Source: JACCZX01 sp963729165
Lineage (GTDB): Bacteria; Pseudomonadota; Gammaproteobacteria; Burkholderiales; Burkholderiaceae_F
Direction: 5' to 3'
Length of the DNA: 64,000 nt
NCBI GenBank assembly: GCA_963729165.1
Contig: CAVSMM010000003.1
Location: 122,769 to 186,768 of the forward strand
The notes under the pieces were generated by a model. The model saw only the letters and a list, made by a program, of their open reading frames with translations. It did no database searches and was not told the DNA's origin. Both the position numbers and the translations under genes were made by a program. Positions 10,751 to 24,756 of the stretch are shown here, piece after piece. Each line of letters starts with the position of its first letter. The stretch's first letter is position 1.

Positions 10751-11372
10751 ATGCAGAAGCTCTTGCTGACGGTCGACCGCTTTAGACCTGGGTCGGCCAG
10801 GCGTTCTCCTGGCTGATCGTTGCGTTGACGCTGATCATTCGTGGGAGGTGTTCTCCCGCTACGTGCTGGAGAGTCCGCACGCCTGGGCGTTCGACGTGAT
10901 GATCATGCTGTACGGAACGCTGTTCATGATGGCCGGCGCCTACACGCTGGCGAAGAACGGCCACGTGCGCGGCGACGTGCTGTACGGATTCTTCCAGCCG
11001 CGCACGCAGGCCACGGTCGACCTGATCCTGTACATCGTGTTCTTCATTCCCGGCGTCGTCGCGCTGGCATGGGCCGGCTACAACTACGCCGCCGAATCGT
11101 GGGCGATCCACGAGCACTCGAACGTCACTGCGGACGGCCCGCCGATCTATCCGTTCAAGACGGTGATTCCGGTCGCCGGCGCGTTGCTGCTGCTGCAGGG
11201 CATCGTCGAGATCATCCGTTGCGTCATCTGCATCCGGCAGGGCTACTGGCCGTCGCGCGAGCAGGACGTCGAGGAGGTCGACGTCGACAAGCTGAAGCAG
11301 ATGGTGCACGTCAAGGACGAGGACATCGAGAAGCTCGACCAGTACGTCGTGCGCAGGAATCCGAGCAAATGA
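10751..11372 (+). CDS. dctQ: TRAP transporter small permease subunit (DctQ family), frameshifted near the start
   Basis: Small membrane subunit of the TRAP transporter. ATG at 10751 follows a GGAGAGGG ribosome site. Shifts near 10785 and 10845 break the first membrane helix (FSWLIVALTLII). The remainder is clean: SWEVFSRYVLESPHAWAFD is the usual DctQ signature, then MLYGTLFMMAGAYTLAKNGHV, LILYIVFFIPGVVALAWAGY and a last helix (TVIPVAGALLLLQGIVEIIR). The C-terminal tail is unusually long and charged (about 40 residues, with EEVDVDKLKQMVHVKDEDIE). It overlaps the dctM start by four bases (ATGA). Confidence 0.9.
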
Positions 11373-13349
11373 GAAAGGAACTCTGGTTCGGCTTCTCGCT
11401 GATGGCGATCCTGATCGCTCGGCTGCGTCTACATGCTGGTCAGCGCGCAGACCGATCACGCAACGGCCACCTCGGCCTGCTGATGCTGGGGCTGGTGGTG
11501 GTCGCGATCATGCTCGGCTTCCCGACCGCGTTCACGCTGATGGGCATGGGGATGATGTTCGCCTGGTTCGCCTATCGAGCGTCAACCCGGATCTCGCGCT
11601 AACCAGATCCTCGACCTGATGGTGCAGCGCACGTACTGCGGTGATGACGAACGACGTGCTGATCGCGATTCCGCTGTTCGTGTTCATGGGCTACCTGGTC
11701 GAGCGCGCGAACCTGATCGAAAAGCTGTTCAGGAGCCTGCACCTGGCGATGGCGCGCGTGCCGGGCTCGCTGGCGGTGGCGACGATCGTCACCTGCGCGA
11801 TGTTCGCGACCGCGACCGGCATCGTCGGCGCGGTCGTCACGCTGATGGGCCTGCTGGCTTTTCCGGCGATGCTGAAGGCCGGCTACAACATCCAGGTCGG
11901 CGCGGGCGCGATCACCGCGGGCGGCTGCCTGGGCATCCTGATTCCGCCGTCGGTGCTGCTGATCGTGTACGGCGCGACGGCCGGCGTGTCGGTCGTGCAG
12001 CTGTACGCCGGCGCGTTCTTCCCGGGGATCATGCTGGCCGGGCTGTACGTCGGCTACGTGATCGTGCTTGGCGAAGATCAGGCCGCAGCCTGATGCCGCC
12101 GCTGTCGGAAGAGGAGCGGCGCGTCACGTTGCCGCTCGTTCGCGCAGCGCTTGTCGGCACAGCGGCGATCGCGCAGCAAGCTGCGTCTGGTGCGCGGCCT
12201 GAAGGGTCCGCGCAACGCAGACGTGCCGCATCGCACGTTGGTCTTCCAACTCGGTCATCACGCTGCTGCCGGCGCTGGTCATCGTTGCGTTCATGGGGCT
12301 GATGTATCGAGATCGGTCACCGCGCCGCCCGTGGTGCAGGACACCGCCGGGCTGCAGGCCGATGGGTTTTGCGCGGCGAAGCCGGAGGTAGCGACCGACC
12401 AGGCATCGGCCGGGCTGCGCTGAACCGCCGCCGAGCCGAAGGCGACGGCTGCAGGAGCCGCCGGCTGCCGGCGACGCGAGCGAAGAGCGCACGAGTCCGC
12501 TGCGCCGGCGCAGGCCGGCCGAAGGCGAAGCCGCAAGAAGCCGCGACAGCGGACACGGACCGCTGCGGAACGCGTCGACGCTCCGGTCGGCTTCTGGATC
12601 GTGCTCGGCGATCTTGCTGTCGTCGCGCTCGTGATCTTTTATCTGACCTTCAACTTCGCAGCGTCTTGAGATCTTCAAGATGCTGCTGTCATCTTTCTTT
12701 CCGCTCGCGCTGCTGATCATTGCGGTGCTTGGCTCGATCGTGTTCGGCCTGGCGACGCCGTCCGAAGCGGCGGCAGTCGGGCGCGTCTCGGCGGGTCTGC
12801 TGCTCGGCTGCGCCGCCTATGGCCAGCCTTGCAACTACCGCGAGTAGTCTCGCGACTCGGTGTTTCTGACCGCCAAGACGTGCGCAATGGTGTGCTGGCT
12901 GTTCGTCGGCGCGTCGATCTTCTCTGCGTCGTTCGCGTTGCTCGGCGGCCAGGAGATCATCGAAAAGTGGGTGACTGTCGCTCGGTCTGTCGCCGGTCGA
13001 ATTCCTGATGCTGTCGCAGGTCATCATCTTCATTCTCGGCTGGCCGCTCGAGTGGACCGAGATCATCGTGATCTTCATGCCGATCTTCGTTCCGCTGCTG
13101 CCGCAGTTCGGCGTCGATCCGCTGTTCTTCGGTCTGCTGGTGGCGCTGAATCTGCAGACGGCGTTCCTGTCGCCGCCGGTGGCGATGGCGGCCTTCTATC
13201 TAAAGGGCGTGTCGCCGCCGCACGTGACGCTGAACCAGATCTTCGCGGGCATGCTGCCGTTCATGGGGATCCAGGTGATCGCGATCTTCATCCTGTACGT
13301 CTTTCCGCAGATCGGGCTGTGGCTGCCTAGCGTGCTGTACGGCCGGTGA
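11369..13349 (+). CDS. dctM: TRAP transporter large permease subunit (DctM family) with a hydrophilic insert, frameshifted
   Basis: Large permease that uses the sodium gradient to move the ligand delivered by DctP. Family marks: MGMGMMFAWFAY, NDVLIAIPLFVFMGYLVERA, GAITAGGCLGILIPPSVLLI, LATPSEAAAVG, PLEWTEIIVIFMPIFVPLL and LQTAFLSPPVAMAAFYLKG. There are about ten shifts. Between the helix ending VAFMGLMY (near 12300) and VGFWIVLGDLAVVALVIFYL (near 12590) lies a polar stretch of about 85 residues rich in Ala, Pro, Lys and Gln, longer than the usual loop. The total of about 650 residues is large for DctM (usually about 430), although some betaproteobacterial members are longer. Frame uncertainty makes the exact insert sequence unreliable. 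Confidence 0.85.
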
Positions 13350-13366
13350 CGCTCTGCCACGCCGCA

Positions 13367-13392
13367 GCGGCGTCTCTAGCGACAGACGCCGC
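13367..13392 (+). terminator. Hairpin after dctM
   Basis: GCGGCGTCT, 8-base loop, AGACGCCGC: a perfect 9-bp stem 17 bases after the dctM stop and ahead of trkH. No T tract, so Rho-independent action is doubtful; it may mark the operon end. Confidence 0.4.
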
Positions 13393-13452
13393 GCCTAGCA
13401 GCGGCGCCGTTCAGGCAGCGCAGCGCATAATCCGCGCCGCTGCTAGTCCATC

Positions 13453-14919
13453 ATGAACGCGCTCGCCCGTTCCACGCTTCCGGTCTTCAACGTTCTCGGC
13501 TACGTCGTGCTGATGTTCGCGGCGACGATGCTGGTGCCGCTGGCGTTCGCCGTTGTCGCCGACGATGGGTCGCAGCGCGGCTTCGACATCGCGCTTCTGA
13601 TCACGGCGGGATCGGGCCTGGCGCTGATGCTGACGACGCGGCGGTTTCGCCGCGAGCTGCAGCCGCGCGACGGCTTTCTGCTGGTGACGCTGGTCTGGAC
13701 CGTACTGCCGGCGTTCGCGACGCTGCCGCTGCTGATGCACCTGCCCGATCTGTCGTTCACCGACGCGTACTTCGAAACGATGTCGGGCCTGACGGCCACC
13801 GGCGGCACGGTGCTTTCCGGCCTCGATCAACTGCCGTTGTCGATCAACGTCTGGCGCCACCTGATGGTCTGGATCGGCGGCATGGGAATACTGGTGCTGG
13901 TGGTCGCGATCCTGCCGCTGCTGGGTGTCGGCGGCGCGCAGGCGTTCAAGGCCGAAACCACCGGCCCGCTGAAGGAAACCAAGCTGACGCCGCGCATCGC
14001 CGACACGGCGAAGGCGCTGTACGCGATCTATTTCGCGCTGTCGTTTGCTTGTTTCCTGGCGTACGCTGGGCCGGCATGAGCTGGAGCGACGCCTTCATGC
14101 ACATGTGCTCGACGATGGGTCTCGGCGGCTTTTCGTCGCACGACGCGAGCTTCGGGTACTGGAATTCGCCGCTGATCGAAGGCATCGCGGTCGTGTTCAT
14201 GACGCTCGCCGGGTTCAGCTTTCTGTTGCACTTCATCGCGTGGCGCGGAAGTCGCTGTGCCGTACTGGAACGAGCCGGAGGCGCGGGCATTCATGTTCAC
14301 GCTGATCGCGGCGGTGTTCGTCGTCGCGGCGTTCTTGCTGGTTCAGAACGTCTATGCCGATTGGCGGACCGCGCTTCGCTACGCGCTGTTCAACGTCGTG
14401 TCGGTGGCGACCACGACCGGATACTCGAACACCGACTACAACCAGTGGCCGATCTTCGCGCCGATGTTGATGCTGTTCCTGTCGGGCTTCGCGACGTGCG
14501 CCGGTTCGACCGGCGGCGGCATCAAGATGATGCGGGCACTGATCCTGCTGAAGCAGGCACGGCGCGAGATGAATCGCATTCTGCATCCGCGCTCGATCAA
14601 CCCGGTTTGCATCGACGACAAGGTCGTCGAAAACAACGTGATCTTCGCGGTGCTCGCCTTCATGCTGGTCTATGGCGCGTCGATCATCTGGCTGACCTTC
14701 CTGCTGCTGCTTTCCGGGCTCGACGTCATCACCGCATTCACCGCGATCGTGGCCTGCGTCAACAACACGGGTCCGGGGCTGAACCAGGTCGGTCCGGCGT
14801 CCAACTTCGGCGTCCTCAACGACTTTCAGACCTGGGTCTGCACGTTTGCGATGCTGATCGGGCGGCTCGAGCTGTTTTCTGTGCTGGTGCTGCTCACGCC
14901 GGAGTTCTGGCGTCGATAG
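13453..14919 (+). CDS. trkH: Trk potassium uptake channel TrkH, frameshifted
   Basis: Inner-membrane potassium channel subunit that works with TrkA. It has the repeated pore loops of the Trk/Ktr family: TMSGLTATGGTVLSG, CSTMGLGGFSSHDASFG, VSVATTTGYSNTDYNQW and ACVNNTGPGLNQVGPASNF, and between them FATCAGSTGGGIKMMRALIL. Shifts near 14065 and 14250 break the frame; otherwise it is full length (about 485 residues). It ends LELFSVLVLLTPEFWRR. Its partner trkA is 4.2 kb upstream, with the TRAP genes in between. Confidence 0.93.
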
Positions 14920-15028
14920 CTTCGAAGGTTAGCGGTTACTTGCGGCCGAACGGCCGCCGACTGCTTGCCGACTTGATTCGCGCCGCCAGGGACCGATATT
15001 GCATATAGGCAGAAGAAAGGATCAAGCA

Positions 15029-15293
15029 ATGGCAGTGACGATGATCTACAACAGCCCGCAGTACTGCGTCTTCGAGTTCGAAGGCGCAGTGCTGGCGGGC
15101 GACCGCGAAGTCGGCGGCTACGAAATCATGGACAAGCAGCTTCGCAAGGAAATCTTCCTCGGCGGGGAAAATGCCGCGGCGTTTCGCAAGAGCGTGCAGG
15201 AGCTGATCGAACAGGGTCCGACGTCGGACGAAGTCGATGAGTTCTCTGCAGGGATTCAGCGGCCTGATGCACCAGCCCGTCGTCCTTCACTAA
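15029..15293 (+). CDS. DUF3567 family protein
   Basis: Small protein of a family restricted to Betaproteobacteria, function unknown. It starts MAVTMIYNSPQYCVFEF, then GGYEIMDKQLRKEIFLGG, FRKSVQELIEQGPTSDEVDEF and, after one shift near 15250, the family's usual end LMHQPVVLH. Length about 87 residues is typical. An AAAGGA ribosome site lies about 10 bases upstream of the ATG. No membrane segment or signal is seen. Confidence 0.9.
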
Positions 15294-15438
15294 GCAGCTT
15301 GATCAGCGCGCTGGCATTCTTCGCAAGAAGCCAGAATCGAGGAACGCTTCTAGGCAGCGCTCGGACCCGGCGTCCTAAGACGCGAGAATGCGCGTCCGCG
15401 AGCGGCCGCGCTCGCATCCATGGGAGACTCGGGGCGCA

Positions 15439-17048
15439 ATGGAGTTCGACTACATCGTCGTCGGCGGCGGCTCGGCGGGCTGCGTGCTCGCCGCGCGGCT
15501 GTCGGAAGATCCTGCTGTCAGCGTCGCGCTGATCGAAGCGGGCGGCAACAACGACGGCGTGCTCAATCGCGTGCCGACCGGCGCGGCGGTCCAAATCATC
15601 AGGCGCAACGCTTGCAACTGGGCGTTCTCGACGGTTCCGCAGCCGGGCTTGGCGGGCGGTGCGGTTATCAACCGCGCGGCCGCGGGCTCGGCGGATCGTC
15701 GTCAATCAACGCGATGATCTATCTTGCGCGGCCAGCGCGAGGACTATGACGACTGGGCGGCCGACGGCGCGGCCGGCTGGGCGTGGAACGACGTGCTGCC
15801 GTATTTCATCAAGGCGGAGAACAACGAGCGCTGGGCCGAGTCGGTTTCATGGCGACTGCCGGTCCGCTGAACGTCGCCGACCTGCGCTCGCCGCATCCGT
15901 TCGCGGCGCTGTTCATCGAAGCCGGCGCAGCAGGCAGGCCTGCCGCGCAACGACGATTTCGCGGCCGAAACGCAGGAAGGCGTCGGCTGGTACCAGGTGA
16001 CGCAGAAAAACGGCGAGCGCTGGAGCGTGGCGCGCGCCTACCTCGACCCGGCGCGCTAGCGGCCCAATCTGCAGTCGAGACCGAGGCGCTTCGCCACGCG
16101 GATCATCATTCGAGGGCAGCGCGCGGTCGGCGTCAAGTTCGATCAGGGCGGCGACGAGCGCGAGCTGCGCGCGCGGCGGGAAGTGCTGCTGGCCGCGGGT
16201 GCGCTGCAGTCGCCGCAGCTGCTGATGGTGTCCGGCATCGGACCCGGCTTCGCATTTGCAGGGAGCTCGGCATCGCGACGATCGCCGACCTGCCGGTCGG
16301 CGACAACCTGCAGGACCATCCGGACATCATCATCAATCGGCGCGTCGCCAACACCGATCTGCTGGGCTTCTCGCTGGTCGGCGGCGTCAAGCTGCTGCGC
16401 GCGATCGGGCGCTGGCGCCGCGAGCGGCGCGGCGTGCTGACTTCCAATTTCGCCGAGGCCGGTGCGTTCATCCGCACGCTGCCGGAGCTGCAGCGGCCCG
16501 ACCTGCAGCTGCATTTCGTGATCGGCATGGTCGACAACCACAACCGCACGTTTCACTGGGGTCACGGCATGAGCTGCCACGCGACTGCGCTGCGGCCCAA
16601 GAGCCGCGGCATGGTGCGCCTGGCCTCGCGCGACATGCGCGACGCGCCGCTGATCGATCCGGCGTTTCCTGTCGCGAAGAGATGATCTCGAGACGCTGGT
16701 GCGCGGCTTCAAATGGGTGCGGAAGATCTTCGCGCAGCCGGCCTTCGCGCCGTACGCCGGCGCTGATCCGTCGCGCGAGCTGTATTTCTCGACAGTGCGC
16801 ACCGACGACGAGATCCGGCGGCCATCCGCGAGCGCGCCGACACGATCTATCACCCGGTCGGCACCTGCCGCATGGGCAGCGACGATCGCGCGGTGGTCGA
16901 TCCGCAGCTGCGCGTGCGCGGCGTCGAGGGGCTGCGGGTGATCGACGCATCGGTGATGCCGACGCTGATGTCGGGCAACACCAATGCCCCGGTCGTGATG
17001 ATCGCGGAAAAGGCGAGCCGACCTGATCAGGGCACAGCGCTTCATTAG
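15439..17048 (+). CDS. GMC-family FAD-dependent oxidoreductase (choline/alcohol dehydrogenase type), frameshifted
   Basis: FAD-dependent oxidation of an alcohol substrate. The N terminus has the dinucleotide-binding motif DYIVVGGGSAGCVLAARL. GMC signature 1 appears as RGRGLGGSSSINAMIYLRGQ and signature 2 as LLAAGALQSPQLLMVSGIGP. The C-terminal catalytic region has IYHPVGTCRMGSDDRAVVDP and VMPTLMSGNTNAPVVMIAEKA. At least nine shifts are needed. The stop taken is TAG at 17046-17048, but an alternative frame would run a little further. Length about 535 residues fits the BetA-like branch. Substrate is unknown; no choline or betaine gene neighbours are seen. Confidence 0.87.
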
Positions 17049-17155
17049 CTCATGCGCCGGCGCACGCGGAGACTGACGCTGCGCTTCACCTACAATCGCC
17101 GGCCACTATCCTGAAGGCCCGCGATGAACACGCGTCTCCCTGATGGCAGCCGCCG

Positions 17156-20918
<3,763 letters not shown>

Positions 20919-20981
20919 CCTCGCCTCGTTCGAGCGGACGGCGCTAGCGCCGCTCAACTCGTCGGACGGGTAAGCTGATCA

Positions 20982-21434
20982 ATGGATGTATCAAGTTGCT
21001 ACGACGTGGATGCATTTGGCCGGCTGCTGGCTGCTGTCGCCATCGATCTGGGTGCTTGCAGCCGCTCCGATCCCGAGCGCGAGTTGCGTGCTGCGGTAGC
21101 CGCGATGTCACAAGCGATCGAGCAGCGCGAACCCGCGGCGTTTCTCGACTCGCTCAGCGATGATTTCGCGCGCGAATCGGGCGCGTTCGGCAAGCAGGAT
21201 GTCAAACGCTTGCTGGCCGGCGCTTATCTGCGCAACGAGAAGATCAGCATCAGCTCGGTGGTGACCGACGTTCGAATCGACGGCGATCGCGCACGTGCAA
21301 AGGTTCGCGTGCTGGCCACCGGCGGTGCCGGATTGCTCCCTGAGCGCGGTCAGAGCTGGGATTTTGATTCGGTCTGGCGCCGCGAGAACGGTCGCTGGAA
21401 GGTTTACAACGCAGAGTGGGTTGAAGCCTTGTAG
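20982..21434 (+). CDS. Predicted lipoprotein with NTF2-like (SnoaL/DUF4440-type) fold
   Basis: A 150-residue protein. The N-terminal part has a hydrophobic stretch followed by the lipobox-like LGAC-S, which suggests a lipid-anchored protein. The rest resembles the NTF2-like family: ELRAAVAAMSQAIEQREPAAF, then LSDDFARESGAF, alternating strands (VVTDVRIDGDRARAKVRVLA) and the typical end WRRENGRWKVYNAEWVEAL. No catalytic residues can be assigned. A neighbouring frame also encodes a signal-like start (MHLAGCWLLSP), so a small frameshift at the N terminus is possible and the start is uncertain. It sits just ahead of the S9 peptidase on the same strand. Confidence 0.7.
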   Translation: MDVSSCYDVDAFGRLLAAVAIDLGACSRSDPERELRAAVAAMSQAIEQREPAAFLDSLSDDFARESGAFGKQDVKRLLAGAYLRNEKISISSVVTDVRIDGDRARAKVRVLATGGAGLLPERGQSWDFDSVWRRENGRWKVYNAEWVEAL

Positions 21435-21480
21435 CGTGCTCCAGTATCGTGCCCCACTTGCTAAAAATGGGTTGCTGTCT

Positions 21481-23466
21481 ATGAAGTCATTCGCCGCCGC
21501 GCTTGCCTTATTCACCAGCGCCGTGATCGCGCAGGCGCCGACCCAACCCGAAGTTGTCGCACCCAATCCAAACCTGCTGATCGAGGGGATCCCTGCGATT
21601 CCGCAGGCGCTCGCCGCTCGGGTGGGTGGCTACAGCGATTTTCGAGGGCACATCTTCGCGGACTGGCATCCGGCGCGCCGCGAGATGCTCATCAGCCACC
21701 GCGCTGCCGATTCAAACGTTAACCAACTGTTCCTGCTCACTGCGCCAGGCGAGGCGCCGCAGCGGCTCACCGATTTCCCCGAGCCGATTGGCCGCGGTTC
21801 ATTCGATCCGCGCGCCGGCCGCTTCATTATTTATTCGCGCGATACCGGTGGCAACGAGGCGGCGCGCATCTATCGGCTCGACCTCGAGTCGCGCGCCAGC
21901 ACGCTGCTGTCGGATCCGGAAACGCGCAGCGAGGCAAGCTGGAACGAAGCCGGGACACGACTGCTGATCGCTTCGGTGCCGCTCGATCGCACCGCGCAGG
22001 GCGGAAGGCGCGATCAGATTGGCACCACGCTGACGCTGATCGATCCTCTAAAGCCGGAAGAGCGCCGCGTAATCGCGGAGCTGGCCGGAACCGGCTGGTG
22101 GTCCGACTTCACCTTCTCGCCGGACGACAAGTGGCTGGTGATGATTCGATTTATCAGCCTCACCGAGACCGAAGTGTGGCGAATGGATGTGGCCAGCGGG
22201 AAGCGCGAGCGTTTGTTGCCCGCGGCGGGCAGTTCGGCGCGTGCAACCTATCTCGGTCTTGAATTCAGTCGGGATGGCTCGCTTCTGTACATGACCACCA
22301 CTGAGGGTAGCGAGTTTCTACGGCTTGCCGAGTACCGATTCGACACGGGCGCGCTGCGCTATTTCTCCTCTGACATCGCGTGGGATGTCAAAAGCATCGC
22401 CTTGTCGCACGATGGCCGTCGGCTTGCTGCCGTGTTCAACGTAGACGGGCGCGATGAACTTCGATTGTTCGATCCGGTAAGCGGCAAGGAACTTCCGCGC
22501 CCGAAAATTCCTGGAGGTCAGATCTCTGGCGTCCGATGGCACGAGAAGCGCGTTGGCGAACTTGCGTTCACTCTGAGTTCACCGCAGAGCCCGGCGACGA
22601 TCCTAAGCGTCGACACCACGACTGAAGCCGCTCAGCGCTGGACTATCGCGGATACCGCCGGTGTGGATCCCGCAAGCTTTCGCGACGCGGAAATCGTGCG
22701 CTGGAAGAGCTTCGATGGCCGCATGATCAGCGGTGTGCTGACGCTACCGCCGCCGCGGTTTACAGGACCCAGACCAGTGCTCGTTGCAATTCACGGCGGC
22801 CCGGAAGCGCAGGCGACTGTCAATTTCAAATCGCGGGTCAACTACCTCATTAATGAGCTCGGCATCGCCTGGCTCGAGCCTAATGTGCGAGGCTCCAGTG
22901 GTTATGGCAAGACGTTTCTCGACCTCGACAACGGCGTTAAGCGCGAAGACTCGGTCAAGGATATTGGCGCGCTGCTCGATTGGATCGCCACCGATTCCCG
23001 TCTCGACGCGAAGCGCGTGATGGTTCAGGGTGGCAGCTACGGCGGGTACATGGTGCTCGCGAGCCTCGTGCATTACGGCGACCGGCTGCGCGGCGGCATC
23101 GACGTCGTGGGTATCTCGGATTTCGTCAGCTTTCTTGGCAACACGGAGAGTTATCGGCGCGATCTGCGGCGGGCGGAGTACGGTGACGAGCGCGACCCCG
23201 CAGTGCGTGCCGTGCTCGACAAGATCTCGCCGCTCGCCAACGCCGGAAAAATTCGGGCGCCGCTGCTGGTCGTGCACGGCAAGAACGATCCGCGCGTGCC
23301 GGTCAGTGAGGCCAAGCAGATCGTGCAGAAAGTCCGCGCCAACGGAACACCGGTGTGGTATCTGGAAGCCGACAACGAAGGGCACGGTTTCGCGCGCAAG
23401 GTGAACGCCGACTACTATTTTTATTCGATGGTGGCGTTCATAGAGCACCACTTGCTTGGCAACTGA
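21481..23466 (+). CDS. Secreted S9-family prolyl oligopeptidase / acylaminoacyl-peptidase-like
   Basis: Serine peptidase, 661 residues, with a signal peptide (MKSFAAALALFTSAVIAQA). Residues about 50-400 form a WD/beta-propeller-type domain (repeated motifs such as ADWHPARREMLI, FSPDDKWLVMI, FSRDGSLLYM, LSHDGRRLAAVF). The C-terminal alpha/beta hydrolase has VAIHGGPEAQ, LEPNVRGSSGYGKTFL, the nucleophile motif GGSYGGYMVL with Ser519, VVHGKNDPRVPVSEA with Asp603 and NEGHGF with His635, so the triad is complete. The frame is intact, in contrast to the genes to its left. It probably degrades peptides in the periplasm. Start chosen at 21481 because it begins the signal sequence; the open frame extends upstream without meaning. 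Confidence 0.92.
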   Translation: MKSFAAALALFTSAVIAQAPTQPEVVAPNPNLLIEGIPAIPQALAARVGGYSDFRGHIFADWHPARREMLISHRAADSNVNQLFLLTAPGEAPQRLTDFPEPIGRGSFDPRAGRFIIYSRDTGGNEAARIYRLDLESRASTLLSDPETRSEASWNEAGTRLLIASVPLDRTAQGGRRDQIGTTLTLIDPLKPEERRVIAELAGTGWWSDFTFSPDDKWLVMIRFISLTETEVWRMDVASGKRERLLPAAGSSARATYLGLEFSRDGSLLYMTTTEGSEFLRLAEYRFDTGALRYFSSDIAWDVKSIALSHDGRRLAAVFNVDGRDELRLFDPVSGKELPRPKIPGGQISGVRWHEKRVGELAFTLSSPQSPATILSVDTTTEAAQRWTIADTAGVDPASFRDAEIVRWKSFDGRMISGVLTLPPPRFTGPRPVLVAIHGGPEAQATVNFKSRVNYLINELGIAWLEPNVRGSSGYGKTFLDLDNGVKREDSVKDIGALLDWIATDSRLDAKRVMVQGGSYGGYMVLASLVHYGDRLRGGIDVVGISDFVSFLGNTESYRRDLRRAEYGDERDPAVRAVLDKISPLANAGKIRAPLLVVHGKNDPRVPVSEAKQIVQKVRANGTPVWYLEADNEGHGFARKVNADYYFYSMVAFIEHHLLGN

Positions 23467-23709
23467 CTGCCTTGCGTTGGGTCAGCGGCCGATCGCGGAA
23501 GTGCCGCCAAGTCACTCGCTGCGCCGCGATTGCACGCGGAACGCAGCACTCAAGTAAGACCTAACGGCATCGAGGCTTCCGCGACCGGCAGGGCGCCGAC
23601 GTACGGTAATTCGCTCGTCTTTGGCTTGAGGTGTTGCGATCAAGCACAGAAACGCCGGTGACGGCGTGATGCGTCCGATACGAGCATTCAAAGCCTTCGG
23701 CATCGCTCG

Positions 23710-24567
23710 CTACTTCGCTGTGTCGGCCAGCGCGAGTGAAGAGTCGGTCCGAGCGTGCATCGGCAGCGTCGACCAGATGATGCCGTCGTGCGTGCGCGTT
23801 TCAAGCTCTATTGCCCCTGCGGCGAGCGCGTGCAGCGCTGCGCGGCTCGCAAGCGGAACGATGTGCGCCGACGGCGCTTCGCTTAACACGCCGAGCTCGA
23901 TTGTTTCACTGGCCGCGCCATCGGGGCGAAGCGTCAGACGGGCCGTACCGCGTGCCGAACGATGCGGCACGATGACAACGAAGCGCGTATCGCCCTGATC
24001 AACCAGCAACGCTTGTGATTCGATGCCGGCAAGCGCCGGCAGCGCGAGGCGGTATGCCGCGCCGGGCGACCGCGACATCGACTGTGTCGCAATCAACTCG
24101 ATCGATGCCGTTTCACCGGGGGCGAGCTGCAGCGCATCGGCGATGGACTCGTCGACTGCCAACTGCAGGTGCCCGCCGACGTCGGCCTGCAGATCATCGT
24201 CATCACCTTCTGCGTCGCCGCCGCAGCCGGAGTCGAGCCGCAGCAGATCGACGACTCGTCCTCTACGATGAATTCGAAGTGCGTCGGTGTGCTCGTCAAC
24301 CGACGGCAGATAGCCCGACAGGCTGATCGTTTTTGGGCTCGTGTTGCGAAATTCATGGTTCACTCGGATGTCCGCAAGCGAGCCAAGCAAGCGCACATCA
24401 AACGCAGTCGAGAGCAGATGCTGCTCGCGCGCACGCTCGTAAGCCGGTGCGCCTGACAAGCGCCCGACACTCTGCTGCTCCGTCGCCGAGACAGGCGAAA
24501 CCAGGAGCAGGGCGACCAGTTCCGCCGCGGTCAAAATCCCGTCAATCACCACTTGCAGCGCAGACAT
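23710..24567 (-). CDS. Secreted protein with a VIT-like N-terminal region, function unknown
   Basis: A 285-residue protein with an N-terminal hydrophobic signal (ILTAAELVALLLVSPVSATE). The next part resembles a VIT (inter-alpha-trypsin) beta domain: STAFDVRLLGSLADIRVNHEF, then NTSPKTISLSGYLPS. The centre has an acidic loop (GDAEGDDDDLQADVGG), and the rest is predicted beta-rich (ETASIELIATQSM; DTRFVVIVPH). No von Willebrand domain, LPXTG-type sorting signal or sortase is seen, so it is not a complete sortase-target protein. It is transcribed leftward, divergent from the small MRVDF protein. The VIT assignment is tentative. Confidence 0.55.
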   Translation of the reverse strand: MSALQVVIDGILTAAELVALLLVSPVSATEQQSVGRLSGAPAYERAREQHLLSTAFDVRLLGSLADIRVNHEFRNTSPKTISLSGYLPSVDEHTDALRIHRRGRVVDLLRLDSGCGGDAEGDDDDLQADVGGHLQLAVDESIADALQLAPGETASIELIATQSMSRSPGAAYRLALPALAGIESQALLVDQGDTRFVVIVPHRSARGTARLTLRPDGAASETIELGVLSEAPSAHIVPLASRAALHALAAGAIELETRTHDGIIWSTLPMHARTDSSLALADTAK

Positions 24568-24656
24568 CGTCGTTTCTCCTCGATCGGCCAGGTTGGCCGG
24601 CGAAGCGAACGATCAACTGCTGACAAGAAGCGCTGTTGAATGCAAGAGGGAGACTG

Positions 24657-24722
24657 TGTGAAAAAGCCGTGAACTGAGGGTTGATTGTGCAGTGGCAATC
24701 CATTCGCGCAGATCGCACGATG
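24657..24722 (+). promoter_or_regulatory. Upstream element pair shared with the second MRVDF gene
   Basis: TGTGAAAAAGCCG at 24657-24669 and ATCGCACGATG at 24712-24722. Both strings recur ahead of the other MRVDF gene (29550-29562 with one base changed, and 29646-29656 identical). The second contains the inverted repeat ATCG-CA-CGAT. In both places the inverted repeat ends 34-39 bases before the ATG. A shared regulator or a duplicated promoter is inferred. Confidence 0.5.
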
Positions 24723-24756
24723 GCGTTAAAGCAGCACGCAGTCCGAGGAGGATGAA

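Noticed and set aside
17049..17155. Possible cobalamin riboswitch ahead of metH
   Set aside because: GCCACT and GAAGGC occur near 17103-17120 and recall the end of a B12 riboswitch, but the 107-base gap is too short and the B12 box and other arms are not seen.
23710..24567. Marine proteobacterial sortase-target protein
   Set aside because: VIT-like part only; no von Willebrand domain, no C-terminal sorting signal and no sortase gene nearby.
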